Of a stretch of 45,773 nt of DNA, positions 8,542 through 16,450 are shown piece after piece. The stretch spans positions 1 to 45,773 of the forward strand of contig NZ_CAIKKU010000868.1 of NCBI RefSeq assembly GCF_903828115.1, in the 5' to 3' direction. The stretch comes from an uncultured Thiodictyon sp. (GTDB lineage: Bacteria; Pseudomonadota; Gammaproteobacteria; Chromatiales; Chromatiaceae). The position numbers and the translations under genes are program-made. Position 1 is the stretch's first letter, and every line of letters begins with the position of its first letter. Below the pieces are notes generated by a model. The model was not told the DNA's origin, did no database searches, and saw nothing but the letters and a program-made list of their open reading frames with translations.

Positions 8542-9099
8542 CTATTTCGAGCCTCCCTGCGCCAGGACTTTCTGGATCAAGGGCAGCATACGGAGCGAAA
8601 GCAATCGGAAAGGTACAGGTCGATTGCGCAGCCACAATCCCGGATCGCCTCGTCGGATCGCCCGCGCATGAAGAGGATCGGTGTGGCCGTAGTCGGTGTT
8701 GCGAATGGCAAGCCAGAGGCCCAGGGCCTCGGCCGGCGGGCTCAGGGTTCGGATCGGGGCCTGCTGCTTGTCGTGGTCCGGGTCGAAGTCCAGCTTCGGC
8801 ACCACGGCCTTGGGGTCCAGCAGGCCGAACAGTTCCGGACAGGGGGCGGCTTGGCCGGCGTCGATGCCCGCGTCGATCAGGGCCTGACCGGCGTGGGAGA
8901 GCCCGGCCGCACGGCGCAGCCACACGCGACCACCCAGGCAGGCCCGATCGGTGAGGGTGGCGTGGACGATGCGCAGGCCGTAGCAGGTCAGGGCGCTCGG
9001 CGGTTCGTCGCCGCGGGCACCGACCAGCCACAGGAACTGGCTGGCCAGCGCGACGCAGTGCAGCTTGGTTGCCGAGGTATCTGCGTCCGTGTGTGCCAT
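8542..9099 (-). CDS. Conserved hypothetical protein upstream of miaA
   Basis: A 185-residue protein I do not recognise. It is rich in Leu and Arg, has no signal peptide or membrane segment, and contains [22 protein letters not shown] near the start and [10 protein letters not shown] at the end. It has an ATG with a GAAGAG-type ribosome site, good codon use and a stop only a few bases before miaA, so it is likely a real cotranscribed gene. The sequence offers no catalytic motif; a binding or structural role cannot be excluded. Confidence 0.6.
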   Translation of the reverse strand: MAHTDADTSATKLHCVALASQFLWLVGARGDEPPSALTCYGLRIVHATLTDRACLGGRVWLRRAAGLSHAGQALIDAGIDAGQAAPCPELFGLLDPKAVVPKLDFDPDHDKQQAPIRTLSPPAEALGLWLAIRNTDYGHTDPLHARAIRRGDPGLWLRNRPVPFRLLSLRMLPLIQKVLAQGGSK

Positions 9100-9487
9100 G
9101 GAGTCTCTTCCCGTAGGGTTTCTGCGGTGCGGGCCGGGTGGTCGTTGGTGTGCGATGCGGCCAGTTCATGGGCCGACCGGGGGATTGTATCCAATGGCAG
9201 CCGCGCAGGAGACGGCGCCTTCGGTCCCCCATGATTCGCACGCCTGACCACCCCGCGGCATCGGGTCTTCGCGGCTCTGTCGCCAGACCAGGGTGGACCT
9301 CGCGGACCTCGGCTACACCGAGCTTGCCCAAACCCGCGTAGAGCGGAACGCCGCAGGCGGTTCCGCCATCTCGGTACACGACGCGATGGCGGATCGACCT
9401 GCGGGCATCCGCCCTGCGGAGACGAGCGGGTACGCCGAAGTCGTCAGCGCCGCTGCCACCGTCCCCCGGTTACGCTATAGTTTCACC
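9100..9487. other. Non-coding stretch with repeat at 9345-9419
   Basis: No convincing gene. A small hairpin (GCGGAAC and GTTCCGC arms) lies at about 9349-9372. The segment 9386-9419 (begins ATGGCGGATCGACCTGCGGG) is repeated in opposite orientation at 31779-31811. Confidence 0.5.
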
Positions 9488-9670
9488 ATGCAACACGCCA
9501 TCGACCCCAAGATCGATTGTGTCTTCAAGGCCCTGCTCGGGGCCGAGGGCAACCGTCGGCTGTTGATCCACTTCCTGAACGCGGCCTTGGGCGACGACCT
9601 GCCGGCGGACCCAGGCGGCGGCACAATAAGTACCGGGTGTTTCTTAAGATCGGTGTCGGTGAGGCTGTAA
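9488..9670 (+). pseudogene. Rpn/PD-(D/E)XK nuclease, N-terminal fragment
   Basis: Starts MQHAIDPKIDCVFKALLGAE and continues NRRLLIHFLNAALGDDLP, the usual opening of PD-(D/E)XK family transposase-like nucleases (about 290 residues). Similarity ends after about 40 residues near 9608, where the frame continues into sequence belonging to another broken gene on the opposite strand. The active-site region is absent. Confidence 0.6.
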
Positions 9671-9753
9671 CCGGCATCCGGAGGCGGCGGGAGCCCTGCC
9701 AGCCCGAACAAGAGGGCCGGGCGGTCCTGAAACAGACGGTAGAACAGCTGCAC
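9640..9753 (-). pseudogene. DUF2887/Rpn-like nuclease, N-terminal fragment
   Basis: On the minus strand the frame reads QLFYRLFQDRPALLFGLAGL then PPPPDAGYSLTD, which fits the N-terminus of DUF2887-type (Rpn-related) nucleases that begin FYRLFQ..P. Only about 35 residues are left before the sequence changes. It converges on the plus-strand fragment at 9488, so two different nuclease genes were cut and joined here. Confidence 0.45.
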
Positions 9754-9850
9754 GACGCGGCGGCGGATCGCCGCTTTCTGGGGTCGGGCGTCTGAGATTA
9801 TACTGAAGCATGTTCAGAATCCGGATACCGCCACCGCGCGTACCAGCCTT

Positions 9851-10669
9851 ATGACCCAGCCGACGATCCTCTGTGATCTGAGCCCGCACCGACCCGATCC
9901 CCGGACCCTCTTACTCTATGACCGCCTGGACGGGCGGCGGCGTGAATTGGACGGACTGCGGCCCCTGGCGCCGGACCAGGCGGCTGACCTCAAGCGGCTC
10001 TATGACCTGGACCTTACCTATAACAGCAACGCCATCGAGGGCTCGACCCTGACCTATGCGGAGACGCGCGTCATCCTGGAGCAGGGTATCACCGTCGCGG
10101 GCAAGCCGTTGCGCGAGCACCTGGAGGTGATCAACCACAAGGAGGCGATCGACTTCATTGAGGAATTGGCGGCGCGGGGGGGCGGACCGATGCGCGAGTC
10201 CGATCTGCTGTCGGTCCACAGTCTGATCCTGCGCGGTATCGATCCCAAGAACGCCGGGCGCTATCGCACCGTACCAGTGGGCGTGCGGCAAGGGGATGGC
10301 GAGATTCGCCACTTCTGCGATCCGTTGCAGGTGCCGCTGGCGATGCGCGCCTTTCTGGACTGGCTCGGCGAGAATGGCAACCACCCGGTCCAGAAGGCGA
10401 GCGAGGCGCACCTGCACCTGGTGAGCATCCATCCCTTCATCGACGGCAACGGCCGCACGGCCCGGCTCTTGATGAACCTGATGCTGATCCAGGCAGGCTT
10501 CCCTCCGGCGGTGGTCCTGGTGAAGCGGCGTCTGCATTACATCGAGGCGCTGGAGAGCGCCCAGGGGGGCGGGGAACGGGGGCCATTCCTTGCGCTGATC
10601 GGCGCGGCGCTGGATGACAGTCTGACCCTTTATCTGGACGCCTTAGGCCGCGGCACGCGCTATCTCTGA
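9851..10669 (+). CDS. Fic-family AMP transferase with N-terminal inhibitory motif
   Basis: A 272-residue Fic protein, predicted to transfer AMP (or another nucleotide moiety) from a nucleotide to hydroxyl groups of target proteins. The catalytic loop HPFIDGNGRTAR begins at residue 194, with all core residues present including His194. An inhibitory helix motif of the form (S/T)xxxE(G/N) is visible as SNAIEG at residues 59-64, placing it with class II Fic proteins that self-inhibit. It lies on the opposite strand to its neighbours, inside the insert that splits mutL from miaA. Its target is unknown. A possible TATACT -10 box lies just after 9795. Confidence 0.9.
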   Translation: MTQPTILCDLSPHRPDPRTLLLYDRLDGRRRELDGLRPLAPDQAADLKRLYDLDLTYNSNAIEGSTLTYAETRVILEQGITVAGKPLREHLEVINHKEAIDFIEELAARGGGPMRESDLLSVHSLILRGIDPKNAGRYRTVPVGVRQGDGEIRHFCDPLQVPLAMRAFLDWLGENGNHPVQKASEAHLHLVSIHPFIDGNGRTARLLMNLMLIQAGFPPAVVLVKRRLHYIEALESAQGGGERGPFLALIGAALDDSLTLYLDALGRGTRYL

Positions 10670-10719
10670 AGGTGCGCACAACGCAGGTCGCAAAGCGCTC
10701 TATGACGGGCATGGCGCCG

Positions 10720-12618
10720 CTAACGCCCCCGCGAAAACAGCCGATCCAGTTCCACCTGGGTCACCTGGATCCAGGTCGGCCGGCCGTGGTTGCACTGGTC
10801 GGCCCGCTCCACCCGCTCCATGGCGCGCAGCAAGGCGTTCATCTCGTCGAGCGTCAGGCGCCGGTTGGCGCGCACGGCCCCGTGGCAGGCCATGGTCGAC
10901 AGGACCCGATTGACCTCCTCGCTCACCCGCGCGGACTCCCCGTGCACCGCCAGATCTGAGAGCAGGTCCCGGACCAGGCGCTCCAGGTCCGCGTCGCGCA
11001 GGAGCGCCGGGACCTCGCGCACCGCCAGCGTCCCCAGGTCGAGCCGGTCGATCACCAGACCCAGACCCGCCAGGACTTGCCCGTGGGTCTCCAGCAGGCC
11101 CGCCTCGCGCGGGCTCACATGCAGGGAGACCGGCACCAGCAGGGGTTGGCTGACGATGCCCCCGGCGCGCCAGGCCGACTTGAGCCGCTCATAGCCGATG
11201 CGCTCGTGGGCGGCGTGGATGTCGACGATGATCAGCCCCGCGGCGTTCTGCGCCAACAGATAGACACCGCCGAGTTGCGCCAGGGCGAATCCCAGCGGCG
11301 GGGCCTCCCCGTCCGTTGCCGGGAGCGCCGTGCCCCAGCCCGGTCCGGCACTCTCCGCCGCCGCGGTGCCGGACACCCCCGGCCGCTGAAAGGCAAGCCC
11401 CGCGGCATAGAGACCCGCCGCCCCCTCGGCCACGCCCAGCGGGAGGCGACTGGTCCCCGGCGCCGCCGTGCTCAGATCCGCTCGCGACAGCGGCCCGAGT
11501 GCGTCCGGCGGTCCCGGGTCCGACCAAACGAGCCCCGCCGCCGCGGCCGACGCGCCCCCCTCGCCCGCCGCCCCCAGACTCCCGACCGCCAACCGCCGCT
11601 TGAGTCCGCTGAAGATGAAGTCGTGCACCTGGCGCCCCTCGCGGAAGCGCACCTCCTGCTTGGTCGGATGGACGTTCACGTCCACCAGCCGCGGCGGCAG
11701 TTCGAGAAACAGCACATAGGCCGGGTGGCGGGCCTGGTGCAGCACGTCGCTGAAGGCCTGGCGGACCGCGTGGGTCACCAGCTTGTCACGCACCATGCGC
11801 CCGTTGACATAGAAGAACTGCTGGTCCGGCTGGCTGCGGGAGAAGGCCGGGCGCAACACCCAGCCGGACAGACGCAGTCCCACCGCCTGCTCGTCCAGCC
11901 ACAGTGACTGGTCGCCGAAGCCCTGACCGAGCAGGGTGTCCAGGCGGGCGCGCACCAGGTCCGAGGCAGCCCCGGCCGGGGCCAGGTCCAGCACGGTGCG
12001 GCCGTTGTGGCGCAGGCGCAGGCCCAGCTCCGGACGGGCCAGGGCGATGCGCCGCACCACCTGTTCCAGGTGCCCGAACTCGGTCTTGTCGGTACGCAGG
12101 AATTTACGCCGGGCCGGGGTGTTGTAGAAGAGGTCGCGCACGTCTACCGTGGTCCCCGGGGGATGGGCGGCGGGGCGCAACTCACCCGGGGTCCCGTCCG
12201 GCCCCACCGTCACCTCATGGCCGCTGCCCTCGTCGGCGGCCCGCGAGGTCAGAGTCAGGCGGCTCACCGAGGCGATGCTCGGCAGGGCCTCCCCGCGAAA
12301 GCCCAGGGTCGCGACCGCCTCCAGGTCGGCGAGGTCTGCGAGCTTGCTGGTGGCGTGTCGGGCCAGGGCCAGGGCCAGTTGACCGGGGGGGATCCCGCGC
12401 CCGTCGTCGCGCACCCGCAGGCGTTTGATCCCGCCCTGCTCCACCTCGATCTCGATGCGGGCGGCGCCCGCGTCCAGGCTGTTTTCGAGCAGTTCCTTGG
12501 CGACCGCGGCGGGGCGCTCCACCACCTCGCCGGCGGCGATCTGGTTGACCAGGTGGCTCGGCAGCACCCGGATCGGCAGGCCGCGGGCGGCGGCGGCGGG
12601 GGTGGATTGGTCGATCAA
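10720..12618 (-). CDS. mutL: DNA mismatch repair protein MutL, endonuclease type
   Basis: GHKL ATPase that couples MutS mismatch recognition to strand incision. The N-terminus holds ELLEN (42-46), DDGRGI (71-76) and GFRGEALPSIASVSRL. The C-terminal domain keeps DIHAAHERIGYE (from residue 466), ACHGAVRA and CNHGRPTW, matching the DxHAx2Ex4E, ACxxAV and CxHGRP motifs of nicking MutL proteins, so it should cut DNA itself; E. coli MutL lacks these and relies on MutH. Length 632. The start is a TTG at 12618, about 5 bases after GGGGGG; no ATG is available because the family begins at the GLPIRVLP segment. That ribosome site lies within the terminal repeat of the fold-back element. Confidence 0.93.
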   Translation of the reverse strand: MIDQSTPAAAARGLPIRVLPSHLVNQIAAGEVVERPAAVAKELLENSLDAGAARIEIEVEQGGIKRLRVRDDGRGIPPGQLALALARHATSKLADLADLEAVATLGFRGEALPSIASVSRLTLTSRAADEGSGHEVTVGPDGTPGELRPAAHPPGTTVDVRDLFYNTPARRKFLRTDKTEFGHLEQVVRRIALARPELGLRLRHNGRTVLDLAPAGAASDLVRARLDTLLGQGFGDQSLWLDEQAVGLRLSGWVLRPAFSRSQPDQQFFYVNGRMVRDKLVTHAVRQAFSDVLHQARHPAYVLFLELPPRLVDVNVHPTKQEVRFREGRQVHDFIFSGLKRRLAVGSLGAAGEGGASAAAAGLVWSDPGPPDALGPLSRADLSTAAPGTSRLPLGVAEGAAGLYAAGLAFQRPGVSGTAAAESAGPGWGTALPATDGEAPPLGFALAQLGGVYLLAQNAAGLIIVDIHAAHERIGYERLKSAWRAGGIVSQPLLVPVSLHVSPREAGLLETHGQVLAGLGLVIDRLDLGTLAVREVPALLRDADLERLVRDLLSDLAVHGESARVSEEVNRVLSTMACHGAVRANRRLTLDEMNALLRAMERVERADQCNHGRPTWIQVTQVELDRLFSRGR

Positions 12619-12625
12619 TAGTACC

Positions 12626-12873
12626 CCCCGTTTCAGCTATTCTTGCGCCTGCTCAAGCCCCGCAGGGGCGCGATATACCAGCCCAGGGCAACGCCCTGGG
12701 ATAGCGTTATTAATATCGGCCTAGCCCTGAAAGGGCGTGACATCAGGAGCCACGCCGTTATGTCACGCCCTTTCAGGGCTAAGCGCTGCGATAACCCATA
12801 CCCAGGGCGTTGCCCTGGGCTGGTATGTTCGACCCCGTTGGGGTCGCTACGCAAGATAAGCTGAAACCGGGTC
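12626..12873. mobile_element. Fold-back (MITE-like) element, copy 1
   Basis: A palindromic element of about 216 bp core (12642-12857), starting CTTGCGCCTGCTCAAGCCCC and ending CGCAAG. Inside are 22-bp arms (TAGCCCTGAAAGGGCGTGAC plus AT, and its complement) and outer arms ACCAGCCCAGGGC / GCCCTGGGCTGGT. The flanks CCCGTTTCAGCT and AGCTGAAACCGGG extend the inverted repeat, so the insertion fills the whole amidase-mutL gap. Copy 2 is at 32660-32873. No transposase is encoded. Confidence 0.8.
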
Positions 12874-14217
12874 CTAGCCGTCGCCCGCGCCATTACCGGA
12901 CTGCGCGTCGGCACTCAGAGGCCGCACCGCCGTCTGCTCCCGGTAGTGCTGGAAATACTGCTTGATGCCCGCCAGGATGGCCACCGCCAGGCGTTGCTGT
13001 TGGGCGCCGCTGCGCAGGCGCGCCTCCTCGCCCGGGTTGCTGATGAAGGCCGTCTCGATCAGGATCGAGGGGATGTCCGGTGACTTGAGCACCACGAAGC
13101 CGGCCTTCTGGACCCCCTGCTTGTGGGTCGCGCCGAGCCGGCTCAGGTTATTCAGCACCGCACCCGCGGCCTTCACGCTGCGCTCCTGGGCGGCGTTCTG
13201 CACCATGTCGAGCATCACGGTTGCGAGTTGGTCATCGTGCTCCCCCAGGTCCACCCCGCCCACGCGGTCCGCGCTGTTCTCCTTGTCAGCCAGCCACTTG
13301 GCCGCCTCGCTGCTGGCGCCCCGGCGCGACAGGGTGAACACCGAGGAGCCCCGCGCCCGCGGGCTGTCGAAGGCGTCCGCATGGATGGAAATGAACAGGT
13401 CCGCGTTGTGCTTGCGCGCCTTGCGGATGCGTCCGCGCAAGGGCACGAAGGTGTCACTGTCGCGGATCAGCACCGCTCGCATCCCCGGCTCCTTTGCCAC
13501 CAGGGCGGCCAGACGCCGCGCGATGGCGAGCGTGATGTCCTTCTCGCGCGTGCCGTGGGCGCCGATCGCCCCCGGATCAGCGCCGCCGTGGCCGGCATCG
13601 ATCGCCACCACCAGGGTACGCGCCGCCCGCGCCCGCGCCCGTGCCTTGGTGCGCGGCGGCGGCTGGGCACTGGGGGGGGCGTTCGCGTTCAGGGCCTCAG
13701 CCGCGGCAGCGACGGCGGCAGCGGTGACGGTGTTGGTGTTGGTATTGGTGTCGGTACGGGCATCGGCACCAGTCCTGGCCCCCGCGGTAGGAATCAGGTC
13801 CACCACCAACCGGGACCCGCGTCCCGCGTCCGCCGCCATGGCATAGCTCTTGATCCCCACCGGGCGTTTCAGATCCAGGACGATGCGCAGGTCGTCCCCC
13901 GCCCGCGCCCCGCTGCGCAACCCGGTGAGATTGGGGTCGTCCCCGGCGGGCTTGGGGAGCTTGGCGGCGAGTCGCGCGTCCGCGAGGTCGATGACCAGCC
14001 GGTCCGGCCCGGCGAGCAGGAAGATCTGCGGCGTAACCTTCGCGCTCAGGGCCAGCACCAGCCGGGTCTTGTCCGGGGCCTGGGTGACGCGCACACCCGT
14101 CACCCGCACCGGCTCCGCCGCCAGGGTGGGCGACAGCAGCAGCAGGAGCACCGGCAACAGGACGGCGAACAGCGGCTTCACGGCTTTCACCCGAGGGCAG
14201 AATGCGGCGACGGACAT
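12874..14217 (-). CDS. N-acetylmuramoyl-L-alanine amidase with AMIN domain (AmiB/AmiC type)
   Basis: Periplasmic zinc amidase that cleaves the bond between MurNAc and the stem peptide and splits septal peptidoglycan during division. The signal peptide spans residues 1-34 (LFAVLLPVLLLLLSPTLAAE). An AMIN domain (VRVTGVRVTQAPDKTRLVL to about residue 140) targets it to the septum. After an Ala/Thr-rich linker comes Amidase_3 with VVAIDAGHGGADPGA, RDSDTFVPLRGR, LFISIHADAF and LIETAFISNPGEE, giving the zinc His and catalytic Glu residues. It has 447 residues from the ATG at 14217; longer frames lack a signal peptide at their start. In E. coli amiB occupies this place before mutL. Confidence 0.93.
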   Translation of the reverse strand: MSVAAFCPRVKAVKPLFAVLLPVLLLLLSPTLAAEPVRVTGVRVTQAPDKTRLVLALSAKVTPQIFLLAGPDRLVIDLADARLAAKLPKPAGDDPNLTGLRSGARAGDDLRIVLDLKRPVGIKSYAMAADAGRGSRLVVDLIPTAGARTGADARTDTNTNTNTVTAAAVAAAAEALNANAPPSAQPPPRTKARARARAARTLVVAIDAGHGGADPGAIGAHGTREKDITLAIARRLAALVAKEPGMRAVLIRDSDTFVPLRGRIRKARKHNADLFISIHADAFDSPRARGSSVFTLSRRGASSEAAKWLADKENSADRVGGVDLGEHDDQLATVMLDMVQNAAQERSVKAAGAVLNNLSRLGATHKQGVQKAGFVVLKSPDIPSILIETAFISNPGEEARLRSGAQQQRLAVAILAGIKQYFQHYREQTAVRPLSADAQSGNGAGDG

Positions 14218-14308
14218 GCCCAAAAGATAGCACGGTCCTAGGACCTTTTCCAAATGAAATCCTGAGATTAGACAGGCTTTCTCAAGAACCCGACAGATGG
14301 TGGCGGGA

Positions 14309-15685
14309 TCAAACCCCCTCGATCGCCGCGGCGAGTGTCTTAACCGCCAGGATTTCAAGCCCCTCCACCCCCTCCTTCGGCACATTGCCGGCCGGGACTA
14401 TGGCCCGGCGGATGCCGTGTTTGGCGGCCTCGCGCAGCCGGTCCGGGCCGTTGGGCACCGGCCGCACCTCACCGGAGAGCCCGATCTCACCGAAGGCCAT
14501 CAGCTCCAGCGGCAGCGGGCGGTCGCGGTAGCTGGAGAGCACCGCCAGCACCAGGGGCAGGTCGGCCGCCGTCTCACTGATCCGCACCCCGCCCACCACG
14601 TTGACGAAGACGTCCTGATTGAACATGCCGATGCCGCCATGGCGGTGCAGCACCGCGAGCAGCATGGCGAGCCGATTCTGGTCGAGCCCCAGCGCGACCC
14701 GCCGCGGATTGGCCAGCGGGCTCTCATCGACCAGGGCCTGCACCTCGACCAAGAGCGGCCGGGTCCCCTCGCGCGTCACCATCACCACGCTGCCCGGCAC
14801 CGGTTGGTCGTGGCGCGACAGGAAGATGGCAGAGGGATTCCTGACCTCCCGCAGGCCCCGATCGCCCATGGCGAAGACCCCCAACTCGTTCACCGCCCCG
14901 AAGCGATTCTTGATCGCCCGCACCATCCGGAAGGGCCCGCCCGCCTCGCCCTCGAAATAGAGGACCGTGTCGACCATGTGCTCCAGCACCCGCGGGCCGG
15001 CGAGCGCCCCCTCCTTGGTCACATGCCCGACCAGGAACACCGCCGTGTCCGCCCGCTTGGCGAAGCGCACCAACTGCGCCGCCGTCTCGCGCACCTGGCT
15101 GACCGAGCCGGGGGCCGAGGGCAGCAGGTCCGTGTAGAGGGTCTGGATGGAGTCCACGACGATCACCCGCGGCCCCTCGCGTTCCGCCAGGGCCAGGACG
15201 CGCTCCACGCAGGTCTCCGCCAGCAACCGAATGCCGGCCCCGGTCACCCCCAGGCGCCGGGCGCGCAGCCCGATCTGCTGGGGCGACTCCTCCCCGCTCA
15301 CATAGAGCACCGGGTGCTGGGCGCCCAGCGACTCGCACGCCTGCAGCAGCAGGGTGGACTTGCCGATCCCCGGGTCCCCGCCCAAGAGCACCACCGAGCC
15401 GATCACCAGTCCCCCGCCCAGCACCCGGTCCAGTTCGCCGATCCCGGTGCCGGTGCGCACCCGCTCCTCGGGCTTAAGGTCCGCCAGGGACTGGATCTCC
15501 GACTGCGCCGCCCCCGCGAACCCGCCCCGCACGGCCGCACGGTGCTGGGACGGCGGCGGCCGTGTCGCCTCCTCCACGCTGTTCCAGGCCCCGCAATCGG
15601 CGCACTGACCGCTCCATTTGGGCTGCGCCGCCCCGCAGGCGTTGCACACATAGGCGGCGCGGGGCTTCGGGGGAACGGTGGCCAT
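14309..15685 (-). CDS. radA: DNA repair protein RadA (Sms)
   Basis: RecA-like branch-migration helicase acting in recombinational repair. A C4 zinc finger uses Cys14, 17, 28 and 31 (CNAC and CADC), Walker A GGDPGIGKST is at residues 102-111, and the RadA-specific KNRFG motif is in RAIKNRFGAVNE. The C-terminus is Lon-protease-like (VNVVGGVRISETAADLPL). Length 458 is standard. The ATG at 15685 is chosen because the longer frame upstream is only an Arg/His run produced by the hexanucleotide repeat; AAGGGC serves as ribosome site. Confidence 0.96.
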   Translation of the reverse strand: MATVPPKPRAAYVCNACGAAQPKWSGQCADCGAWNSVEEATRPPPSQHRAAVRGGFAGAAQSEIQSLADLKPEERVRTGTGIGELDRVLGGGLVIGSVVLLGGDPGIGKSTLLLQACESLGAQHPVLYVSGEESPQQIGLRARRLGVTGAGIRLLAETCVERVLALAEREGPRVIVVDSIQTLYTDLLPSAPGSVSQVRETAAQLVRFAKRADTAVFLVGHVTKEGALAGPRVLEHMVDTVLYFEGEAGGPFRMVRAIKNRFGAVNELGVFAMGDRGLREVRNPSAIFLSRHDQPVPGSVVMVTREGTRPLLVEVQALVDESPLANPRRVALGLDQNRLAMLLAVLHRHGGIGMFNQDVFVNVVGGVRISETAADLPLVLAVLSSYRDRPLPLELMAFGEIGLSGEVRPVPNGPDRLREAAKHGIRRAIVPAGNVPKEGVEGLEILAVKTLAAAIEGV

Positions 15686-15750
15686 TAGTGGTTGCCCTTG
15701 CAAATGGGTGCGATCAGAACTGATGTGGTGACCGAGATCCCCGGTACGCT

Positions 15751-15868
15751 GTCGTTGTCGTTGTCGTTGTCGGTGTCGTTGTCGGTGTCGGTGTCGGTGT
15801 CGTTGTCGGTGTCGTAATCGAATAATCCGACCACGATTACGACAACGACAACGACAACGACAACGACG
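15751..15868. repeat. Inverted hexanucleotide repeat, copy 1
   Basis: The left part is a run of GTCGTT/GTCGGT units ending GTCGTAATCG; the right part is CGATTACGACAACGAC continuing as CGACAA units. The two parts are reverse complements and could form a long hairpin with a short loop (AATAATCCGACCA). A second locus of the same design is at 40617-40738. Confidence 0.85.
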
Positions 15869-15869
15869 C

Positions 15870-15900
15870 AAAACCCGGCCCGGCGCTGGCCGGGTCGGGT
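15870..15900 (-). terminator. Rho-independent terminator of the rpsF-rplI operon
   Basis: On the minus strand a CCCGGCC / GGCCGGG stem with a 7-base loop is followed directly by TTTT, about 40 bases after the rplI stop. It has the expected form and place for ending the ribosomal protein operon. Confidence 0.65.
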
Positions 15901-15940
15901 CATGAGCAGGCGTCCAGCCCGCCGGGCGCGGCTCGCCTGA

Positions 15941-16387
15941 TCAGGTGCCGGGGACGATGTCCACCGTGATGATCGCCTCCACCTCCGGGTGCAGGCGCAG
16001 CGTGACCGGGAACTCACCGACGGCACGCAGCGCGGCCGGGAGGCGCACCTCCGCCTTGGTGATGGCCACCCCGGCGCCGGTCAGGGCGGTGGCGATGTCG
16101 CCCGCGCCCACCGAGCCGAACAGGCGGCCCTCGTCGCCGGCCTTGCGGGCGATGGTGAGGCGCAGCCCTTCCATGGCGGCCTTGCGCTCCTGCGCACCGG
16201 CCAGGTTGGCGGCGGCCTCACGCTCCAGTTCCGCGCGCCGGGCCTCGAAGGCCTCCAGGTTCTTGGCCGTGGCCGACACGGCGAACCCGCCGGGGACCAG
16301 ATAATTGCGGCCATAACCGGGGCGCACCTTGACCTTCTCGCCAAGGCTGCCCAGACCACCGACGTTCTTCAGCAGGATGACTTCCAC
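15941..16387 (-). CDS. rplI: 50S ribosomal protein bL9
   Basis: Ribosomal protein L9, binding 23S rRNA domain V near the L1 stalk. The N-domain begins VEVILLKNVGGLGSLGEKV and has the signature GYGRNYLVPGGFA; a long helix (AELEREAAANLAGAQERKA) leads to the C-domain ending VDIVPGT. It has 148 residues from a GTG at 16387 with GAGG upstream. The longer frame has no match to the family. Last gene of the rpsF operon. Confidence 0.96.
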   Translation of the reverse strand: MEVILLKNVGGLGSLGEKVKVRPGYGRNYLVPGGFAVSATAKNLEAFEARRAELEREAAANLAGAQERKAAMEGLRLTIARKAGDEGRLFGSVGAGDIATALTGAGVAITKAEVRLPAALRAVGEFPVTLRLHPEVEAIITVDIVPGT

Positions 16388-16450
16388 TTCGCTTTTCCTC
16401 GAGTCTTTAGGGGGACGGCCGTGCGTGCAGCGCACGCGCGGTCCGGCAAT

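Noticed and set aside
14218-14385. 56-codon extension of the amidase
   Set aside because: The extension would bury the signal peptide inside the protein and overlaps the end region of radA.
15686-15871. N-terminal extension of RadA rich in Arg, His and Gln
   Set aside because: It translates the hexanucleotide repeat; RadA homologues start at the ATG at 15685 just before the zinc finger.
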